A stretch of 64,000 nt of DNA. Source: Talpa occidentalis. Lineage: Eukaryota > Chordata > Mammalia > Eulipotyphla > Talpidae. The stretch is taken from positions 79,642,399 through 79,706,398 of the forward strand of contig NW_023604861.1 in assembly GCF_014898055.3 (NCBI RefSeq). The letters run 5' to 3'. The translations under genes and the position numbers were made by a program. Below, piece by piece: positions 1-12,868 of the stretch; position 1 is the stretch's first letter; every line of letters begins with the position of its first letter. The notes under the pieces were generated by a model, which was not told the origin of the DNA, made no database searches, and saw only the letters and a program-made list of their open reading frames with translations.

Positions 1-930
1 AAAGTTCGATGACCTTACCCAGATTAAAAGGGGCTAATATTAAAAGTAGCATGGTGCCCTCTTCTACTGTACATCTCAAGATTGAATTTTCTCTCTAGAA
101 GCTGTCCAGGAAACTGAATTTAGTAAGAAAAAAAAATCAGGAGGAAAGAGTAACTCTGTTACTCAAAAGCATTGTTCTCTAAATGACTAAGACATAAGAT
201 TTAAGAGAAGAAAGCTTAAGCAGATATTCAACTTCGATGCTTCACTATATCAAGGGGAATGATTACAAATGACATTTTGAAAATATGAGGCCCTGTGAGC
301 TATAGGAAATAAGAGTTGACAAATTTGATTTCTTAGCTAGTGTATATCCTGGCAATGGAGAAGAGAAAAGAATTTTCAATGGAAATAAATTTCACATTCT
401 TTTTTAACTAAAATTTGTTTTTATGACCTAATGGCTATTTCCTACCTTTATTCAAGCTACAGTTTCCAGTAAAGTTTTATGATGCAAGAGAAGCAAATGA
501 AGCAACGGATGGTAAAGACCAGAAGGAATGACAGCAATGAGTTTATCCAGCCCTCCTCATGAATTGGGACCCACAGACCCTGGACCTTCTACCCTGGGAA
601 AGGGTTCTATTGGTTACCCTTGAAATCCCTATAAGGGACCAGGATTTATACCCCACCTTTACTCCTGTGCTCACTCTCTAGCTCAGCACTGCACCCCATA
701 TTCCTTGAGCTATTTCCCATAAGATTTTCTGCAAGGAAAAAAACGAAGCTAATGTTATAAATAGTCATAGAGTTAAGTAAAATAAGGCATTTCTATTTTG
801 AATGGAAGTTTGTATATAATAATTTTTACAGAATTAATTATTCTAATAACCTTTCTTTGTAGCTTGTCAAGAGGAAGATTTGTTTTATTATCTATATGTA
901 TATATACATATATGAGATAGAATTTATACA
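1..930. other. unique AT-rich sequence, no gene seen
   Basis: No exon, RNA gene or firmly recognised repeat. The stretch around 530-720 is less AT-rich than its surroundings (several CCC/GGG-containing words) and is followed by an A-run, which could be an old LTR or retrocopy remnant, but I cannot name it. Confidence 0.5.
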
Positions 931-1196
931 GTTTTTTAAAGATTTATTTATTTATACAAGAACCGGGGTACAGGCCAGATGGGCGGGAGGGTGAGGGGAT
1001 TCACCAGAGACAGAGTGGGGAACAGAACAGGCAGACTGACTGAAATACACTGCTGAGGGGAGCAGCGCGCCAGACAGGAGAGGTCTGCTGCACCATATGG
1101 GTATCTCCGAGGCCGGTTGGGATGGAACCCACACTGCAGAGGCTGTGATCAGCTTCACGGCACAGCACTCAACCACCTGCGCCACCAGGGAGGCCC
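931..1196 (-). mobile_element. tRNA-derived SINE, full length, minus strand
   Basis: Read on the minus strand it runs from the GGGCCTCCCTGGTGG head to the TATAAATAAATAAATC and A-rich tail. The body words CCTCTCCTG, CAGCAGTGTATTTCAGT and GAATCC.CTCACC are all present. It is flanked by an imperfect target-site duplication: AATTTATACAGTTTTT before it and AATTCATATAGTTTTT after it. It belongs to the older-looking group whose tail region reads CTGGCCTGTACCCC. The 77-codon minus-strand frame inside is SINE translation, not a gene. Confidence 0.92.
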
Positions 1197-1984
1197 AAAT
1201 TCATATAGTTTTTAAACAGTTATTCAATTCTTAAATTTCAATGCAATATCCATCATAGGCCTTTTGTACAGGCCCCAAACTTTTGGACATGGTTTTGAAA
1301 AGCCCTTTGATTTTTGTGTATCATATCCCTCTATTTGATTGCAAGAAAAAGAGTTTTCTCTTTTTCCTTTCTCTTTAAGTATTTTTACTTTCATTTTTTA
1401 GTTTGGAAAAAAATGTTTGATACTAACTCTAGATAAGCTATACAACAAAGATAATTTTTAGAACACCCATTCAAGCAAATGTATGATTCTATAGGAAGAA
1501 GGGAGATGCTTATCTCAGATTTGTATGGAGGCAGCAGACAATAGTCTCCTTGGGCTTTAAGATTCCTTACAGGAGGAGAAAAATCTGTCTTTTGTTGAAT
1601 TCATAGATATGTATATCTGTGTGTACACATATTATATCACAGATACTCACAATGGTACATAATACAGTATGCTATAAATAAATTCCTTTCAATTTGATTT
1701 CAAAGCCTTATCTACAGCAAAACATTAAAAAAAAAAAAAAACAAGGTAGGTCAACCTCATTCTAAACAAAGGCAGGATAGTCCTCATTTCGTTTATACTA
1801 AGATATACTGACAAGCCCTCTCTAGTCTTGTTTATAACACTCAAATATCCTATCCTAAAATGTGGAAGAGTTATTCCACTTAGAATCTATTTTTAGGTTA
1901 ATAACCTAAAATATACTGTCGATATATTTTCAATTTCCACAGCAGGGAGTGGAATAGGAAAGAGAGGAAATGACTTTTGTTACC

Positions 1985-2030
<46 letters not shown>

Positions 2031-3262
2031 CATGTTAATATATTTTTAAATCCAAAAACATTACAGCATTTTACTAGATTTTTATTTTTCATTGGGAAAA
2101 TAAAAACAAGGTGAGAGTGTGAAATCTGAAAACACCAAGGTCATAATCACTTTGAAGTAAAACTTCTGGGACAGAAGAGTCTTCTTTTAAAGCCAGAATT
2201 AAGCCCCTAACCAGTGTCAAAACTTGAATAAATGTCCATTGATACTAACAGGACGAAGAGAAGAAGAATTGAATCTAATAATGGTTTACCCATCAAAATA
2301 CACAAAAAGTTCTATATTTTATTCATGCGAAATGTTGCCTTGGAAGGCCCAGGTGTGTGAGAGCTGGCAGAGACATGCTTATTGCCATGGACACAGTATT
2401 AGAGTCCAGATGACCATCTAATTTCTTTGGACTTTAATTTATTCATTTGTAAAATGAAAGAGTTGAACTAAATGACCTTAAATGCCTTTCAAACATATAA
2501 AATCACTTGATTTTCTAATTCATATCCGAAAGTTGTATTTTCAGAACGATCCACTTGTTTTGATGATGAGGCCAATGAAAGCTGAAAGCCAGCCTCTAAT
2601 TGTATGTTCAAAAATAAGAAATGTTTCTAATCCTCTCTAATGGCATACCGTCAGTATGCAGTATTTCATATAAATATAGGTACATCATAAAATTATCACA
2701 GATGATACAGAAAGAACTTATTGCTTATAACCCTCTGAACACTACCCAGTGCTCCCACTGGCAATGACAATGCTTAAGTAAATTGCCTGAGCGTGAAATG
2801 CTTCAAGGACCCACAAAGTTTGAGTCTATGTTTAGTATGTAAATCAAATCTAAAATTAGATGGAAGCTAAAATACAACATAGAGCAAATTAATCCCAAGA
2901 TAACTTTTTAAAAATAATCAATACTTCCAATCTAAAAGTCTTATTTTTTTAAGTTGAATTTCTTTCTTTACCAGAAATATTGAGGAAAAACAAAAATTTA
3001 GTACTTAAAACTGTATTTCCCAATTTATTTCATTTTATGACACACAGAGAACATATTTATAAGCTAAAAATCTTGCCACTAAAAGACACATCTTTGTATA
3101 CCACTAAGAAAGAAAAAATAATTTCTCCCACCTTTAATTCTTAAATAATTGTAGACGTGGTCTCTTATTGGCTTCATCTATTGGACATCATCTTTCTCAG
3201 CCCAAAAATATGTCCAGCCATCCTGTGGCATACTTTACCTTGTCATATCACATTTACAACCA
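1197..3262. other. unique sequence between SINEs
   Basis: AT-rich and non-coding as far as I can see. It contains an A15 run near 1727-1741 and the (CT)n tract listed separately. The 65-codon frame at 2224-2421 shows no family resemblance. Confidence 0.5.
1987..2026. repeat. (CT)20 microsatellite
   Basis: Uninterrupted CT dinucleotides, about 40 bases. Probably length-polymorphic. Confidence 0.95.
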
Positions 3263-3540
3263 CTTTTTTTTTTTTTAAGATTTATTTATTTATACAAGCA
3301 CTGGGTATAGCCAGAAGCGCGGGAGGGTGAGAGAATTCACCAGAGCCAGAGCAGGGAGCAGAGCAGGCAGAAGGACCGAAGTACACTGCTGAGGGGAGCA
3401 GCGGGAGGCAGGAGAGGTCTGCTCGCCATGTGGGACCCTCCTCTGGTGGCCGGGGAGCAGCTGGGGATTGAACCGGTGCTGCAGAGGCTGAGGGCAGCTT
3501 CGCAATTCAGCACTCAACCGCTGCGCCACTTGGGAGGCCC
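3263..3540 (-). mobile_element. tRNA-derived SINE, full length, younger type
   Basis: Minus-strand copy with a T-run at its left edge (the A-tail), then the complement of the CAGTGCTTGTATAAATAAAT end, the whole body and the tRNA-like head at the right edge. The tail region reads CTTCTGGCTATACCCAGTGC, the diagnostic of the younger-looking copies here. The 87-codon minus frame at 3290-3553 is the SINE read through. Confidence 0.92.
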
Positions 3541-4900
3541 TTTTCTGCTCCATGCCTTTCTGTGCACACAGTCATTTTTGTTTGTTTGTTTGTTTCAGCA
3601 TTGAATCATAGTGTATTTTAATGAAGACACTTCAAGATAAACTGAACCCAGTGCAAGCAGTACAACGTACACTGTTCAGATGAAGTAAAGATAATATGAA
3701 CAGCTGTGACCACTTTTACTCAGATGCAGGCTACGACAACTATCTTATCACTATCGGTTGGCCAAAAACAATTATAAAATATTGATGAGGAAACACATTT
3801 GTTTTTCAGAGATGTTAATTGAGGATAGACATTTATATTTTCCAATGCATGAAATAAGGATAAATGGATAAGGCTTCTCTTGGTCCAGTCAACTACTGTG
3901 ACCCCCAGCAACCCCAGTCCACCACAGTATGCCTCAAGAGAATCTATAAACCACTCTCACCCTGACACACTAAGAAGGACCAGCTTAGAGACCTGTGGCA
4001 AGAACTTCCAGACAAGGTTTCTCTAAATTAGACTGTAGAATTGTGACTAGTGGAGAGGTAATAAATTAGAATTGGTCAAAGTCACTATTCACCTTTGCCC
4101 TTGTAATCCACTTGACAAAGCTAAAGGATGATGCCCATGTTTATCATTTCTTTTTATTCTTTTAGAGAATTTGTATCCTTGCTCTTTTTCAAGCGTATGA
4201 ATGGTCATAACTGTTTGGAGATACTGCTAGGGGGTGGGATGTGAAAATATTTCCTCACGCCTACTTCTGCCTTCTCCTTGTTTTGTCCATCAAACCTTTC
4301 ACTTAGTATCATCTCCACCATCCATTTTCCTAACACTTCCAGTTCTATCCTATTCTTCTCACTTTATGATGTAACAACTCTCGTCACCACCGCAGCCTCC
4401 AGCATTCTACTTCCTGAGAAATAAAACTGGTTTCTTTGGTTTATCTGCTGCCTTAAGTACATGAATCAAATAGTAGATGCCAGGTGTAAGTTTCAGCTCT
4501 TGGTCTCTGAGCCACACCAAAACTCACTCCTGCAATCTCATTGCTTTTATTTTGACATGTCATTGAAACACTCCTCTCAATTGTCCAGTCTTCGAGATCT
4601 TGGCAGCCATCTAAACATGACAGGAGGTTCTAATAAGACACAATTTGTTCCTAAAATTACATCCAATTTATTAATCACAAAGAGTAAAATAAGCATAAGT
4701 AGAATTGGGTATCATGAGGTTTGCTACAAGCCTGCAGACACATTTACACCCACATGACCTAGACTGTAAATGCAAAGTTCTATTTTGTTTCATTTTGCTT
4801 ATCTTCCTCTGAAGCATGAATGCAATGTTCAGGTCTCTACCTCACAGTCTGCTTGGCTACAGGCAAACAGGGATGAATGTCAGACACAACTAAGCAGCTG
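3541..4900. other. unique sequence, no gene seen
   Basis: Starts with a (TTTG)n-like stretch near 3577-3595. The rest is ordinary non-coding sequence. The 98-codon frame at 4461-4757 has no recognisable domain. Confidence 0.45.
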
Positions 4901-4904
4901 TATT

Positions 4905-5065
4905 CATTGATTCATTCACTCAATCATTCAGGGAGTGTCTGTTTTGTGTCAGGCATTATATTGGGACTTAAAAATGAAAAGATAAATAAAACGTAAGCCC
5001 TGTTCTCTGGAAATTCAGTCTAGTTGGGGAGAGTCACACACAAGTAGATAATTATAATGTTGTGT
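4905..5065 (-). mobile_element. L2 LINE 3' end, antisense
   Basis: The run ATTCATTCACTCAATCATTC, then GTGTCAGGCATTATATTGGG and the GCCCTGTTCTCTGG....AGTCTAG words are the reverse complement of the familiar L2 tail (aagctccttgaggg ... gtgcctggcacatag ... caataaatgaatgaat). Strongly diverged, so ancient. Confidence 0.65.
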
Positions 5066-8000
5066 GATGAGAACACTGCCAAAGATAGGCCGAGAGTATG
5101 AAGACAGCACAAAGCAAGGGATGTCCCAATTCCATGAGACTCAAAAGTCAAACTTTCTATCTGGTAGACACCCATGATCAAATATGGGATCTTGCCTGAG
5201 TATGGGTAAGAGAGGGTGTGTGAGTAGAAGAAAACAGAACTATAGACAGAAGGCTTTGTTTACACTCCAGGTAAGGAAATGGAGGGTTAAAAAAAGTAAT
5301 CACACCAATGCAAAAAGAGGAGGAAGATATAGCAAAGTATCAGGAATGCAGCTGGATGAATAATTGATGAGCTGGTGGCCTAACAGAGAATCTCATTAAT
5401 ATGATCCTGCAGGTTCATTAAGTACTGTTCCAGGCTTGTCTTGGAGGGGGCCTCCTGAGTCTTGATTAGGGATTGTGTGGCTTTCGCTTTGACATAAGAA
5501 CTTTGGGCCTGATAACTGCTTCCTAAGCTCCTATCCTTTTACCCCAGCACCTTTCAGAAGCTTTTCTCAATCCCCCTCTCACTAATCATGGGCCCCTAAC
5601 CATGACAGTCAGTCCTAGTAAATAATATATCAAGATAAATGATAATTGTTCTGTTTTAAGTGTCTCCTAATGAGCATCATAAATTAAAAATTAATATTGC
5701 AAAGACTGTATGAATAGCATCAAATCCATAAACAAAGCAGCGGGTATCACACTTGCAAATGAAAGCTAAACACCTCCCTTGTCCTCTTTTCCATCCCCCA
5801 CCTCTCTACCCTCCCCCATTTCCTTCCCCTCCTTCATCCTAGTTCTACACATCCAAAATTCAGGCTACATTGCAAAAAATAACACCGGGATTTTTGTTTT
5901 CACAGATTATTTCTGGCCTGCCACATACTTGGTTTAGTGTGACTTAAGACTCAATCCAGAGAGCATTTTGTGCTTGTTTTTTGTTTTTTCTCAATATTCC
6001 TTAAAGATAGAGAAGGTAGAGTCACATTATGAAAAACTCTTACATGGGGCAGATAAACGAGGTCAGGTTCCATACAAAGGGTCAATGTAGAGTTGCTTTT
6101 ACTGGCATCAAATGAATTTCTGTTCTTCTGTCTTAAAGAACTGTGTTTCAAATAGAGCCACATTTAGAGGGAAAAGTACATACCAGAATATTAAGGGACT
6201 CTGTTAATCTGTGTAGATTATACTTTTTTTTTTTTATTTTTGGGGGTATATTTCTGACTTCTAAAAATTCCTACAATTATTTTTTTATTACTATATAATA
6301 GAAAAAAGAAAGGAAATATCATTCAGAAGTGAAGGAGACTGCTTGGTCAGACACAGCTCGATCACAAAGGTTAAAATAGCTATCATTTTGTGAGTCCTTT
6401 CAGAATGTACCAGATATTGTGCTAGGTGTATATATTCTCTGTCTTTCACAGAGGCATTGAAGAGTAGGTGATATTCTTCCCAGCATTGAGCTGCTATCTA
6501 AACACAAGGAGCTCTGGCCAATAGGCTATGAGCCCTCCAACTCTTTATTTTGCAAACAGATACTTGGACAACTTTAGCCCAATGGCATCACTTATGTAGC
6601 TGACACCCCCTAGTTGGAATTCCAAGATCACCCAGCAACCTCAGGTTACCATTTGGCTTCTCACACAGACTGCCAACAGTGAGACTACACATAGGACACG
6701 CTCATGTAATTATTCTGGACCATATGGCAGTCATATTTCTCACTATACATGACTGCATTGGCTTTGTTCTATATAAAGTCAATTTGACAAAAACTTCAGT
6801 TCAGTTGTCTTTGGAATGAAAGAATAAAGATTTCCTAAGCTCTACTCATTGCCAAACCTTTCTACAAATCCATGTGAGCTCCATATCCCTAAACGCAACC
6901 TCTCAGCTGATTCACTTGTTTTACTAATCTAGGACTCAAATATTCATATAGCCATATATGGAGAAAATATAAAGGCAGTTCACCTTTTTGGCAAGTGAGC
7001 TACATAACCAATAAAGGTAGTTTCGCTTTCTTCCATTACCCAGATTACTTTTACTAAACTTAGCTGAAATGCCATCCCTGTGCCTCTGAGGAACGTGCAC
7101 AATATGTGTTGGTGCTGGCACTGCTGTTACCTTAATTCCCTTGCACATCTAGTGGCACTGCAGCCATAATATTATGACAATGAAAAACTTGGACCTCACT
7201 CTCCCTGGGACACCTTAAACCCAACAATGGTTAAGCTTCCCCAAAACCAAAGTGCACATAAGAATACAGTGCTTTAGTTAATTAAATCCACTATTGGACC
7301 AGAGTTCCAAGAACAGCAGTAACACATTTTTATTTTATAAAACTGCCCCCACAGAAACAACAGATCTGATTGCAAATATAAAACTAAGCATTCGATAATG
7401 CTCACTTTCACATCTGTCAACATTTTAGAGAAATTTCAAGTGGAATGCATTTGTGGTTCCAGAAAGACTTGGTTTATGCATAGAATGCATTTGCAGCAAC
7501 TTTATTTTCACAGGTACCTACGTTTCAAATAATAAAAAAAAAAAATTCAGAGTCATAGACCTTTGAAGCTGGAAAGGATCATGAGAGTTTTGTAGACCTA
7601 CCCTCCCCCCGCCCCCGCCATTTACCACGTGTGTGGAAAGTTCAGAGAGGTTGAGGCATGGCTCACAGTTGTGCACATGATTAGATTTCAGGAAATATAA
7701 AGGCTATAGAGAAATTGGGGGCAGATTTCCCAGTATACCCTTAGCATTTTAATCTTAAATGACTCCATCTGAGATCAAGGACTAAGCCAGACAAAATTCA
7801 CTGGCCACCTGACCTTTTGGTATTTTTACAAGGGAAATTAAATAGAGAATTGAAACATTTGTTCAAATTGCCTTGGTTAATTTACTGAACTTTGTTTAGC
7901 TTTAAAAATGAAAGAAAAAGAAATAGAGTAAAATAAGCAGCATAACACATCTTGTGATGTTTAAATATTGAGGTCATATTTGATGTACAAATTATTATTT

Positions 8001-8240
8001 CTATTATGACCTACAAAAGCATTATCTCACAAAACCTTTCATGTTGCCATATGTCTCTATATATACACAGATATACACAAACATATGACAGGGTATGTAT
8101 CACATATTTCATACTATGGGTCATATTAATAAATGGAAATGCACTGAAGTAGAATTTCACTTTTGGTCTCACTTAACCTCCTTTAAAAAAAAAATACCAG
8201 GAAATGAAAAATAGTACCTTTTCATAAAAATTTTGAGAAA
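5066..8240. other. unique sequence with possible old repeat traces
   Basis: No exon or RNA gene seen. Around 6380-6480 the words CCAGATATTGTGCTAGGTG and GAGGCATTGAAGAGTAGGTG recall the MIR/L2-class 'cactgtgctaagtgctttac...gaggtagg' block. Around 7550-7690 the words CCTTTGAAGCTGGAAAGGATC and AGTTCAGAGAGGTTGAGGC recall another ancient mammalian repeat. A C-rich run lies at 7603-7618. Confidence 0.4.
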
Positions 8241-8244
8241 TTTT

Positions 8245-8480
8245 AATTAGTTATATTTTTCTTTATTTTTAAAATTATTTTTATTGAAGTGACACTGGTT
8301 TACAAAACTATATATATTTTAGGGGACACAGGTTCACCTATTCAAATGTATGTTATCACACCACACCCACCACCAAGGCACCCATGATTCTTCACCAAAA
8401 CCCACTGAGCCCCTTCTCCTCAGGGATCCTCACCCCCTACCCTCCTCTCTGGTAGCCTCAATTCTGCAGTCAGATTTCAT
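8245..8480 (-). mobile_element. LINE-1 3' UTR tail, antisense
   Basis: The block begins with T-rich sequence, then TTATTGAAGTGACACTGGTT TACAAAACTATATA, a GGGACACAGGTTCACC-like word and CACACCACACCCACCACC. This is the complement of a LINE-1 3' end. Related tails occur near 36.7 and 59.5 kb. It is 5'-truncated to a few hundred bases. Confidence 0.7.
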
Positions 8481-8734
8481 TGGGCTTGTTCTTATTTGGA
8501 AAAATAGTCACCATTTTTGTTTTCAGTCACAACAGCCTAAAATGTTCTTTTTACCCCAGGCCTTATACAAAATTCCATAGATTACTAATGAGAAAACATT
8601 CAAAATAAGAAAACTAGAGAAAAGGACATATGCATTACAGATGAAAAAGAAAAAAAACCATTCTTTCATAGTTTAAAGATATGTTTTTTTTTTCCCTAAA
8701 ATCAAAGTTTGATATAAATTACAAATTTTATTTA

Positions 8735-8935
8735 CACAATTCCTGGAACTTGGTTAATGTTTAATAATGTGTGTTGAATGAATGTTGAACTAAGAGACAA
8801 AAGGGTCAATTTTAGACTCAGCTATTAAATTACTGGGCAAAGCTGGGTAACATTCTTAGCTTCTTTGAGTGCCACTTATTCAACAATAGAAAGACTGGAT
8901 AAGAGTAGTGTTTCCTTCAGGGACGTTTGCAGAGT
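8735..8935 (+). mobile_element. L2-tail-like word followed by MIR remnant
   Basis: TTGAATGAATG at 8774-8784 resembles an L2 tail end. From about 8800, the order AGACTCAGCTATTAAATTACTGGGCAAAG...TTCTTAGCTTCTTTGAGTGCC follows the MIR core order (patterned on 'gctctgccacttactagctgtgtgacc ... ctctgtgcctcag'). Highly diverged. Confidence 0.45.
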
Positions 8936-10160
8936 TGTTTTCATGCCGTATTTGTGGATGGCCATGAAATGCATTTATAACTCATAGGCCAATAGGTGAT
9001 CCCTTCGCCAGATTTCTAGGTACTCAGTACTCTTCTATGTATTCATGATCATACAACGAGTACTGACTTCCTGACTCAGTAACAGTGGTTTAAAGGGAAA
9101 AAATTCTAAAGAATACCTCCAAAGGAGCCTAGTTTAAAAACTAGTTTAAAAACCTCCAAAGGAGACTAGTTTAAAAAAATTCAAAGACAAACCAAATTTC
9201 TATTAAGCCTGTCAAACTAACAAATAGTAGCTTGACTGCCACTTAGTGACCTCGTTTATGTTCCATGTCTTTTATTTTTACACATTTATCCTTTCACACA
9301 AACGGCAGAGAGACATAGGCTCAAATAAGCACCTTGCCCAAAAAGCAGCCTGATAGGGACACTCTGCTGCATTTGCTGAGTTGCTCTAGCTTCAGCACCT
9401 ACTCAGAGGCCTGGACTTAGCACAAGCCCCACCCACCTGCTTCTTTGACTTTGGGATAAACCAGGAGCCAAATGATACCTAGTGCTGGAGTTGTGCCTGC
9501 CTTCACCTGTAGCTGCATTTCTGACTTGCTGACAAGAGTAAGAAAACAAAGATAACCAGTTTTGAGCTTAGGTAACTAAACAGAATAGTTTATCTGGGGG
9601 AGCACAGCACAAGAGTTAAATAGGTAATGCCAAATAACTGAGAACTGGAAACTTCAATTTCCCTGAGCAAAATGGGACTAAAACTGGGAGCCACCTCATG
9701 AGTAATAGAAAGAATTAAAGAAGAAAGCATATTTTTAGGACTTTACCCAATAACTGATATATAGTAAGTTCTCAGTAAAGGGTGCCTGTTCTATATGGTA
9801 TAACTGAATATCCTCTATGATTAAGAGATAAAGGAAAAGGAACTTATGAATGGTGTAGTAGTGTAGATGAATTCTGCTATAATGAAAGACACTGAACTCA
9901 AAGACACTGAACTCAAAGACATTGAACTGAAAACTAGCGCTGTCTTCATGGCCCATTTTGTTCACTTTACTTTAGCAAATGACTTGGAAGGGTTAATGAA
10001 AACCAATTGCACCCTCCACCCTCAACACACATGATTATCAGGTCTTGTGCTTAATGGGTAAAACAGGTAACCAGAGAGGCAACCATTTCTTAGAAAACAT
10101 CCTCTGTCATACATTTCCATTCTTTGTGTAAAATCACAAAGCATCTTTTTTTGTTGTTGT
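8936..10160. other. unique sequence with two small tandem duplications
   Basis: No gene seen. At about 9116-9178 the unit CCTCCAAAGGAG.CTAGTTTAAAAA is repeated with an extra CTAGTTTAAAAA between copies. At 9885-9929 there are three 15-base units (listed separately). Confidence 0.5.
9885..9929. repeat. three tandem 15-bp units
   Basis: AAAGACACTGAACTC occurs twice exactly, then a third time as AAAGACATTGAACTG. A short minisatellite-like duplication in otherwise unique sequence. Confidence 0.9.
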
Positions 10161-10161
10161 T

Positions 10162-10443
10162 TTTTTTTTGGGGGGGGGTTGAAGACTTATTCATTTATGC
10201 ATACAAGAGCTGGGGTACAGGCCAGCGATGCAGGGGGTGAGAGGATTCACCAGAGACACAGTGGGGAACAAAACAGGTGGATTGACTGAAATACATTGGT
10301 GAGGGGAGCAAAGGGCAAGTCAGGAGAGGTCTGCTGCACCATGTGGGTCACCTCCCTGGCCAGCCTGGGGATGGAACTTGTACTGAGGTGGCTGCTGATA
10401 GTTTTATAGTGCTATCTTTCACCCCTGTACCACCAGGGAGGCC
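10162..10443 (-). mobile_element. tRNA-derived SINE, older type
   Basis: Minus-strand copy: T/G-rich left edge (degenerate A-tail), GCATACAAGAGCTGGGGTACAG tail complement, body, then CACCAGGGAGGCC at the head. It carries the older tail signature (CTGGCCTGTACCCCAGCTCTTGTATGC). A short flanking duplication of the form GCAT[C]TTTT is possible. Confidence 0.88.
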
Positions 10444-11955
10444 TCCACAATGCATTTTGGATCAAAAAAATCTCTGGGTATTTTGCATCCATTCTGCCAT
10501 TGTAAGATATATCTATGCCAACGAACACCTACTTATCATTATGAAACACTGTGTTCTCTTATCACATGTGGTCAAAGAGGACTTCACTTTTCCCTGCTGG
10601 GGCAGATTACTGTTGCTCTTGTATCTCAGAGTGGAGATGAAAGCTGAGAGGAGCAGCAGCTTGCCCAGGTTCCCACAGTCTGCACAGTGACTTAGCCACC
10701 AGATCCTTAAATGTGGCAATCAGCCAGGTGGCAACGCCCACCCCTTAACCATTGTACCCTGCAGGCAAATCAAATTCACATTCACTCATTTTCCTGAGCT
10801 ACTCGGGCAGTGAGCACAAGCCTCCACTCTTGGAGGGTCTGTACTAGAAGAAATGGTTGATAGGCTGACACAGGTATATTTTGGATGGAAAATAATAGTA
10901 AAAACTTAATTAAAAGGATATCGAAAGAAGGCAAAAGAAATTACCCAAGTTATCTGCAAAGCACATACTGGAAATGGATGAGTTCTTTGGTGTTTGGGAC
11001 ATTTTAATGTTATAAAAATGTAGACTATAGAGCTATTATATCAAGTAATTTATGGGATGAATATTGTAATTCATTGATGTCATGACTTATCTTTTATTCA
11101 TATAGTTACTATTCCATTACCAGAGAGGGAGGTTTGTCAAAGGTTAATTATTTTAAATTGCTCTAGCAAATTTATTTTGATTTGTACAATTTTTTTGAAT
11201 AATCATAGGTCTATATATTCATACATCTTTATGAGGCTTCTTTTTAAAAAATAATATTCCTTGATGAGGCAGTTAAAGCTAGATAAATGCTTTAGTGATG
11301 TCTTTAAAGTATATTCCCTTTAACTATGGATATAGATCTACAAAGAATGATTGTTATATTATTATTATTATTTATATTATCAGTATTTTTTAGAACTTTC
11401 TATTTTTCTAAGACCAATTGCAATAAAAAATGCCCAGAAATTTGAACTCCAACTTTCTCAAGATGTTGAGTATGGTCCAAACTATCTTTTTCCTCTGGAT
11501 CATGATCTGGAATCTTCCTTGAATGTTGGAGGAGGAAAGCTGTTGGTATCTGCTTTCTGCTGTGCCCCCACCTTTGTTATAGGAGAGGATATCCCTTAGC
11601 CAGCATATACCTCCATGGGACATGAAAACTGGCCTTTGTGGGAGAATAACTCCTGAAAGGCAGGGCATATATTTTCAAAGTTGGGAAAAAAATAATTTGG
11701 AATTATAAACCTAAATTAGAAAAAAAGCTAAAGGCCAAGACAGGAATTAGGAGGGCTATGATACATACAGTATAAAGAATTAATAGATCAGTCTACTTCC
11801 ATCTCCTTCAAAATCTAAAGGAAGCCTTTCTGATTATGATAATTTTCTTTATATCTCGCAGTTATGTATCAAGTTAATAATTCATTAATATGATCTTATT
11901 GGTAAGTAGCATTTTAATTATTCACAAATCATTTTATAGCTAAAGTCATGTGTTC
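10444..11955. other. unique sequence, no gene seen
   Basis: Contains overlapping short frames on both strands at 10343-10719 that partly run out of the adjacent SINE, and an (ATT)n-like patch at 11353-11380. None has a recognisable domain or exon context. Confidence 0.45.
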
Positions 11956-11959
11956 AGAA

Positions 11960-12125
11960 AAGGTTCAATTTGGAGTCAGAAAACCTAGAATCACACCTAA
12001 ACTCTGTGGTTTACTATCTGTATGGATGTTACATCGGTTATTTGATTTGCCTGATATTCATTTTCTTTGATATCAAAGAGGAATAAGAAAACCTACTTAT
12101 GTGTTTTGTATAATGGTGATATGTC
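11960..12125 (+). mobile_element. MIR SINE remnant
   Basis: TTTGGAGTCAGAAAACCTAGAATC...CTCTGTGGTTTACTATCTGT...TGATTTGCCTGATATTCATTTTC follows the MIR consensus order (ggagccagactgcctgggttcgaatc ... cttactagctgtgtgacc ... cctcagtttcctc). Ancient and diverged. Confidence 0.65.
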
Positions 12126-12744
12126 ACCAAATAATTGCATATTTCTCTAGGTATATAAAATTTTTGCACATTTATCTGTCTTACTCCCCAAACAACAATG
12201 TAAAATAAACATTATTACCAACCCATTTTTACATGAAAATGTTATTTTTAACACCCTAAACTACCACTATTTTCAGTCTGTAGATTTTATATTATCAATT
12301 TAATATTAACAGCCCTGTGGACACAGATCATAACTATCTTTCATTTATTTTTCTTTTCTTTTATTCTTTACTTGTATTCTTTTCTTTTATGTGGCTCAAT
12401 GAATATATTCAGAAGATAGGTTTTTCTAATGCATATAGTAAAGTACTCTGAAAAATAAATGCTCAGTAAGGTTGTACTTATATGCTGCCAAAGTAGCTGA
12501 TTAACTTCACTTGATGTCAGAAGAAAATAATATACCATATGATCAAGTTTTTAATTTTTTAGCCAGTTGTACTGACTTTTACGAACATGATAAAATGTTT
12601 TTGAAAAGTACAGAAATTCTCTAAGTACAAAAGAAATAAAATGCACATAGATTCTATAAGACTGTTGCTAAAACAAAAGCCACAGTACATGCTATGGGAC
12701 GTGTGAGTAGCAGTGCTCAGGTACAGAGACTATGAGGTATTCCC

Positions 12745-12868
12745 TGGTAACCTGCCTCACTAGCAGGCAAACTCCTTTCAAGGTGCACCTTTTTCTGTTT
12801 TGTTCACACTCAATAGTTTAGGTGCCTAACACATTGATGGTGCTCAATAAATATTAGCTAAGTGTAAA
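12745..12868 (+). mobile_element. L2 LINE 3' end
   Basis: GGTGCCTAACACATTGATGG followed by TGCTCAATAAATATTAGCTAAG is the L2 tail (cagtgcctggcacatagtaggtgctcaataaatatttgttgaa). Confidence 0.7.
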
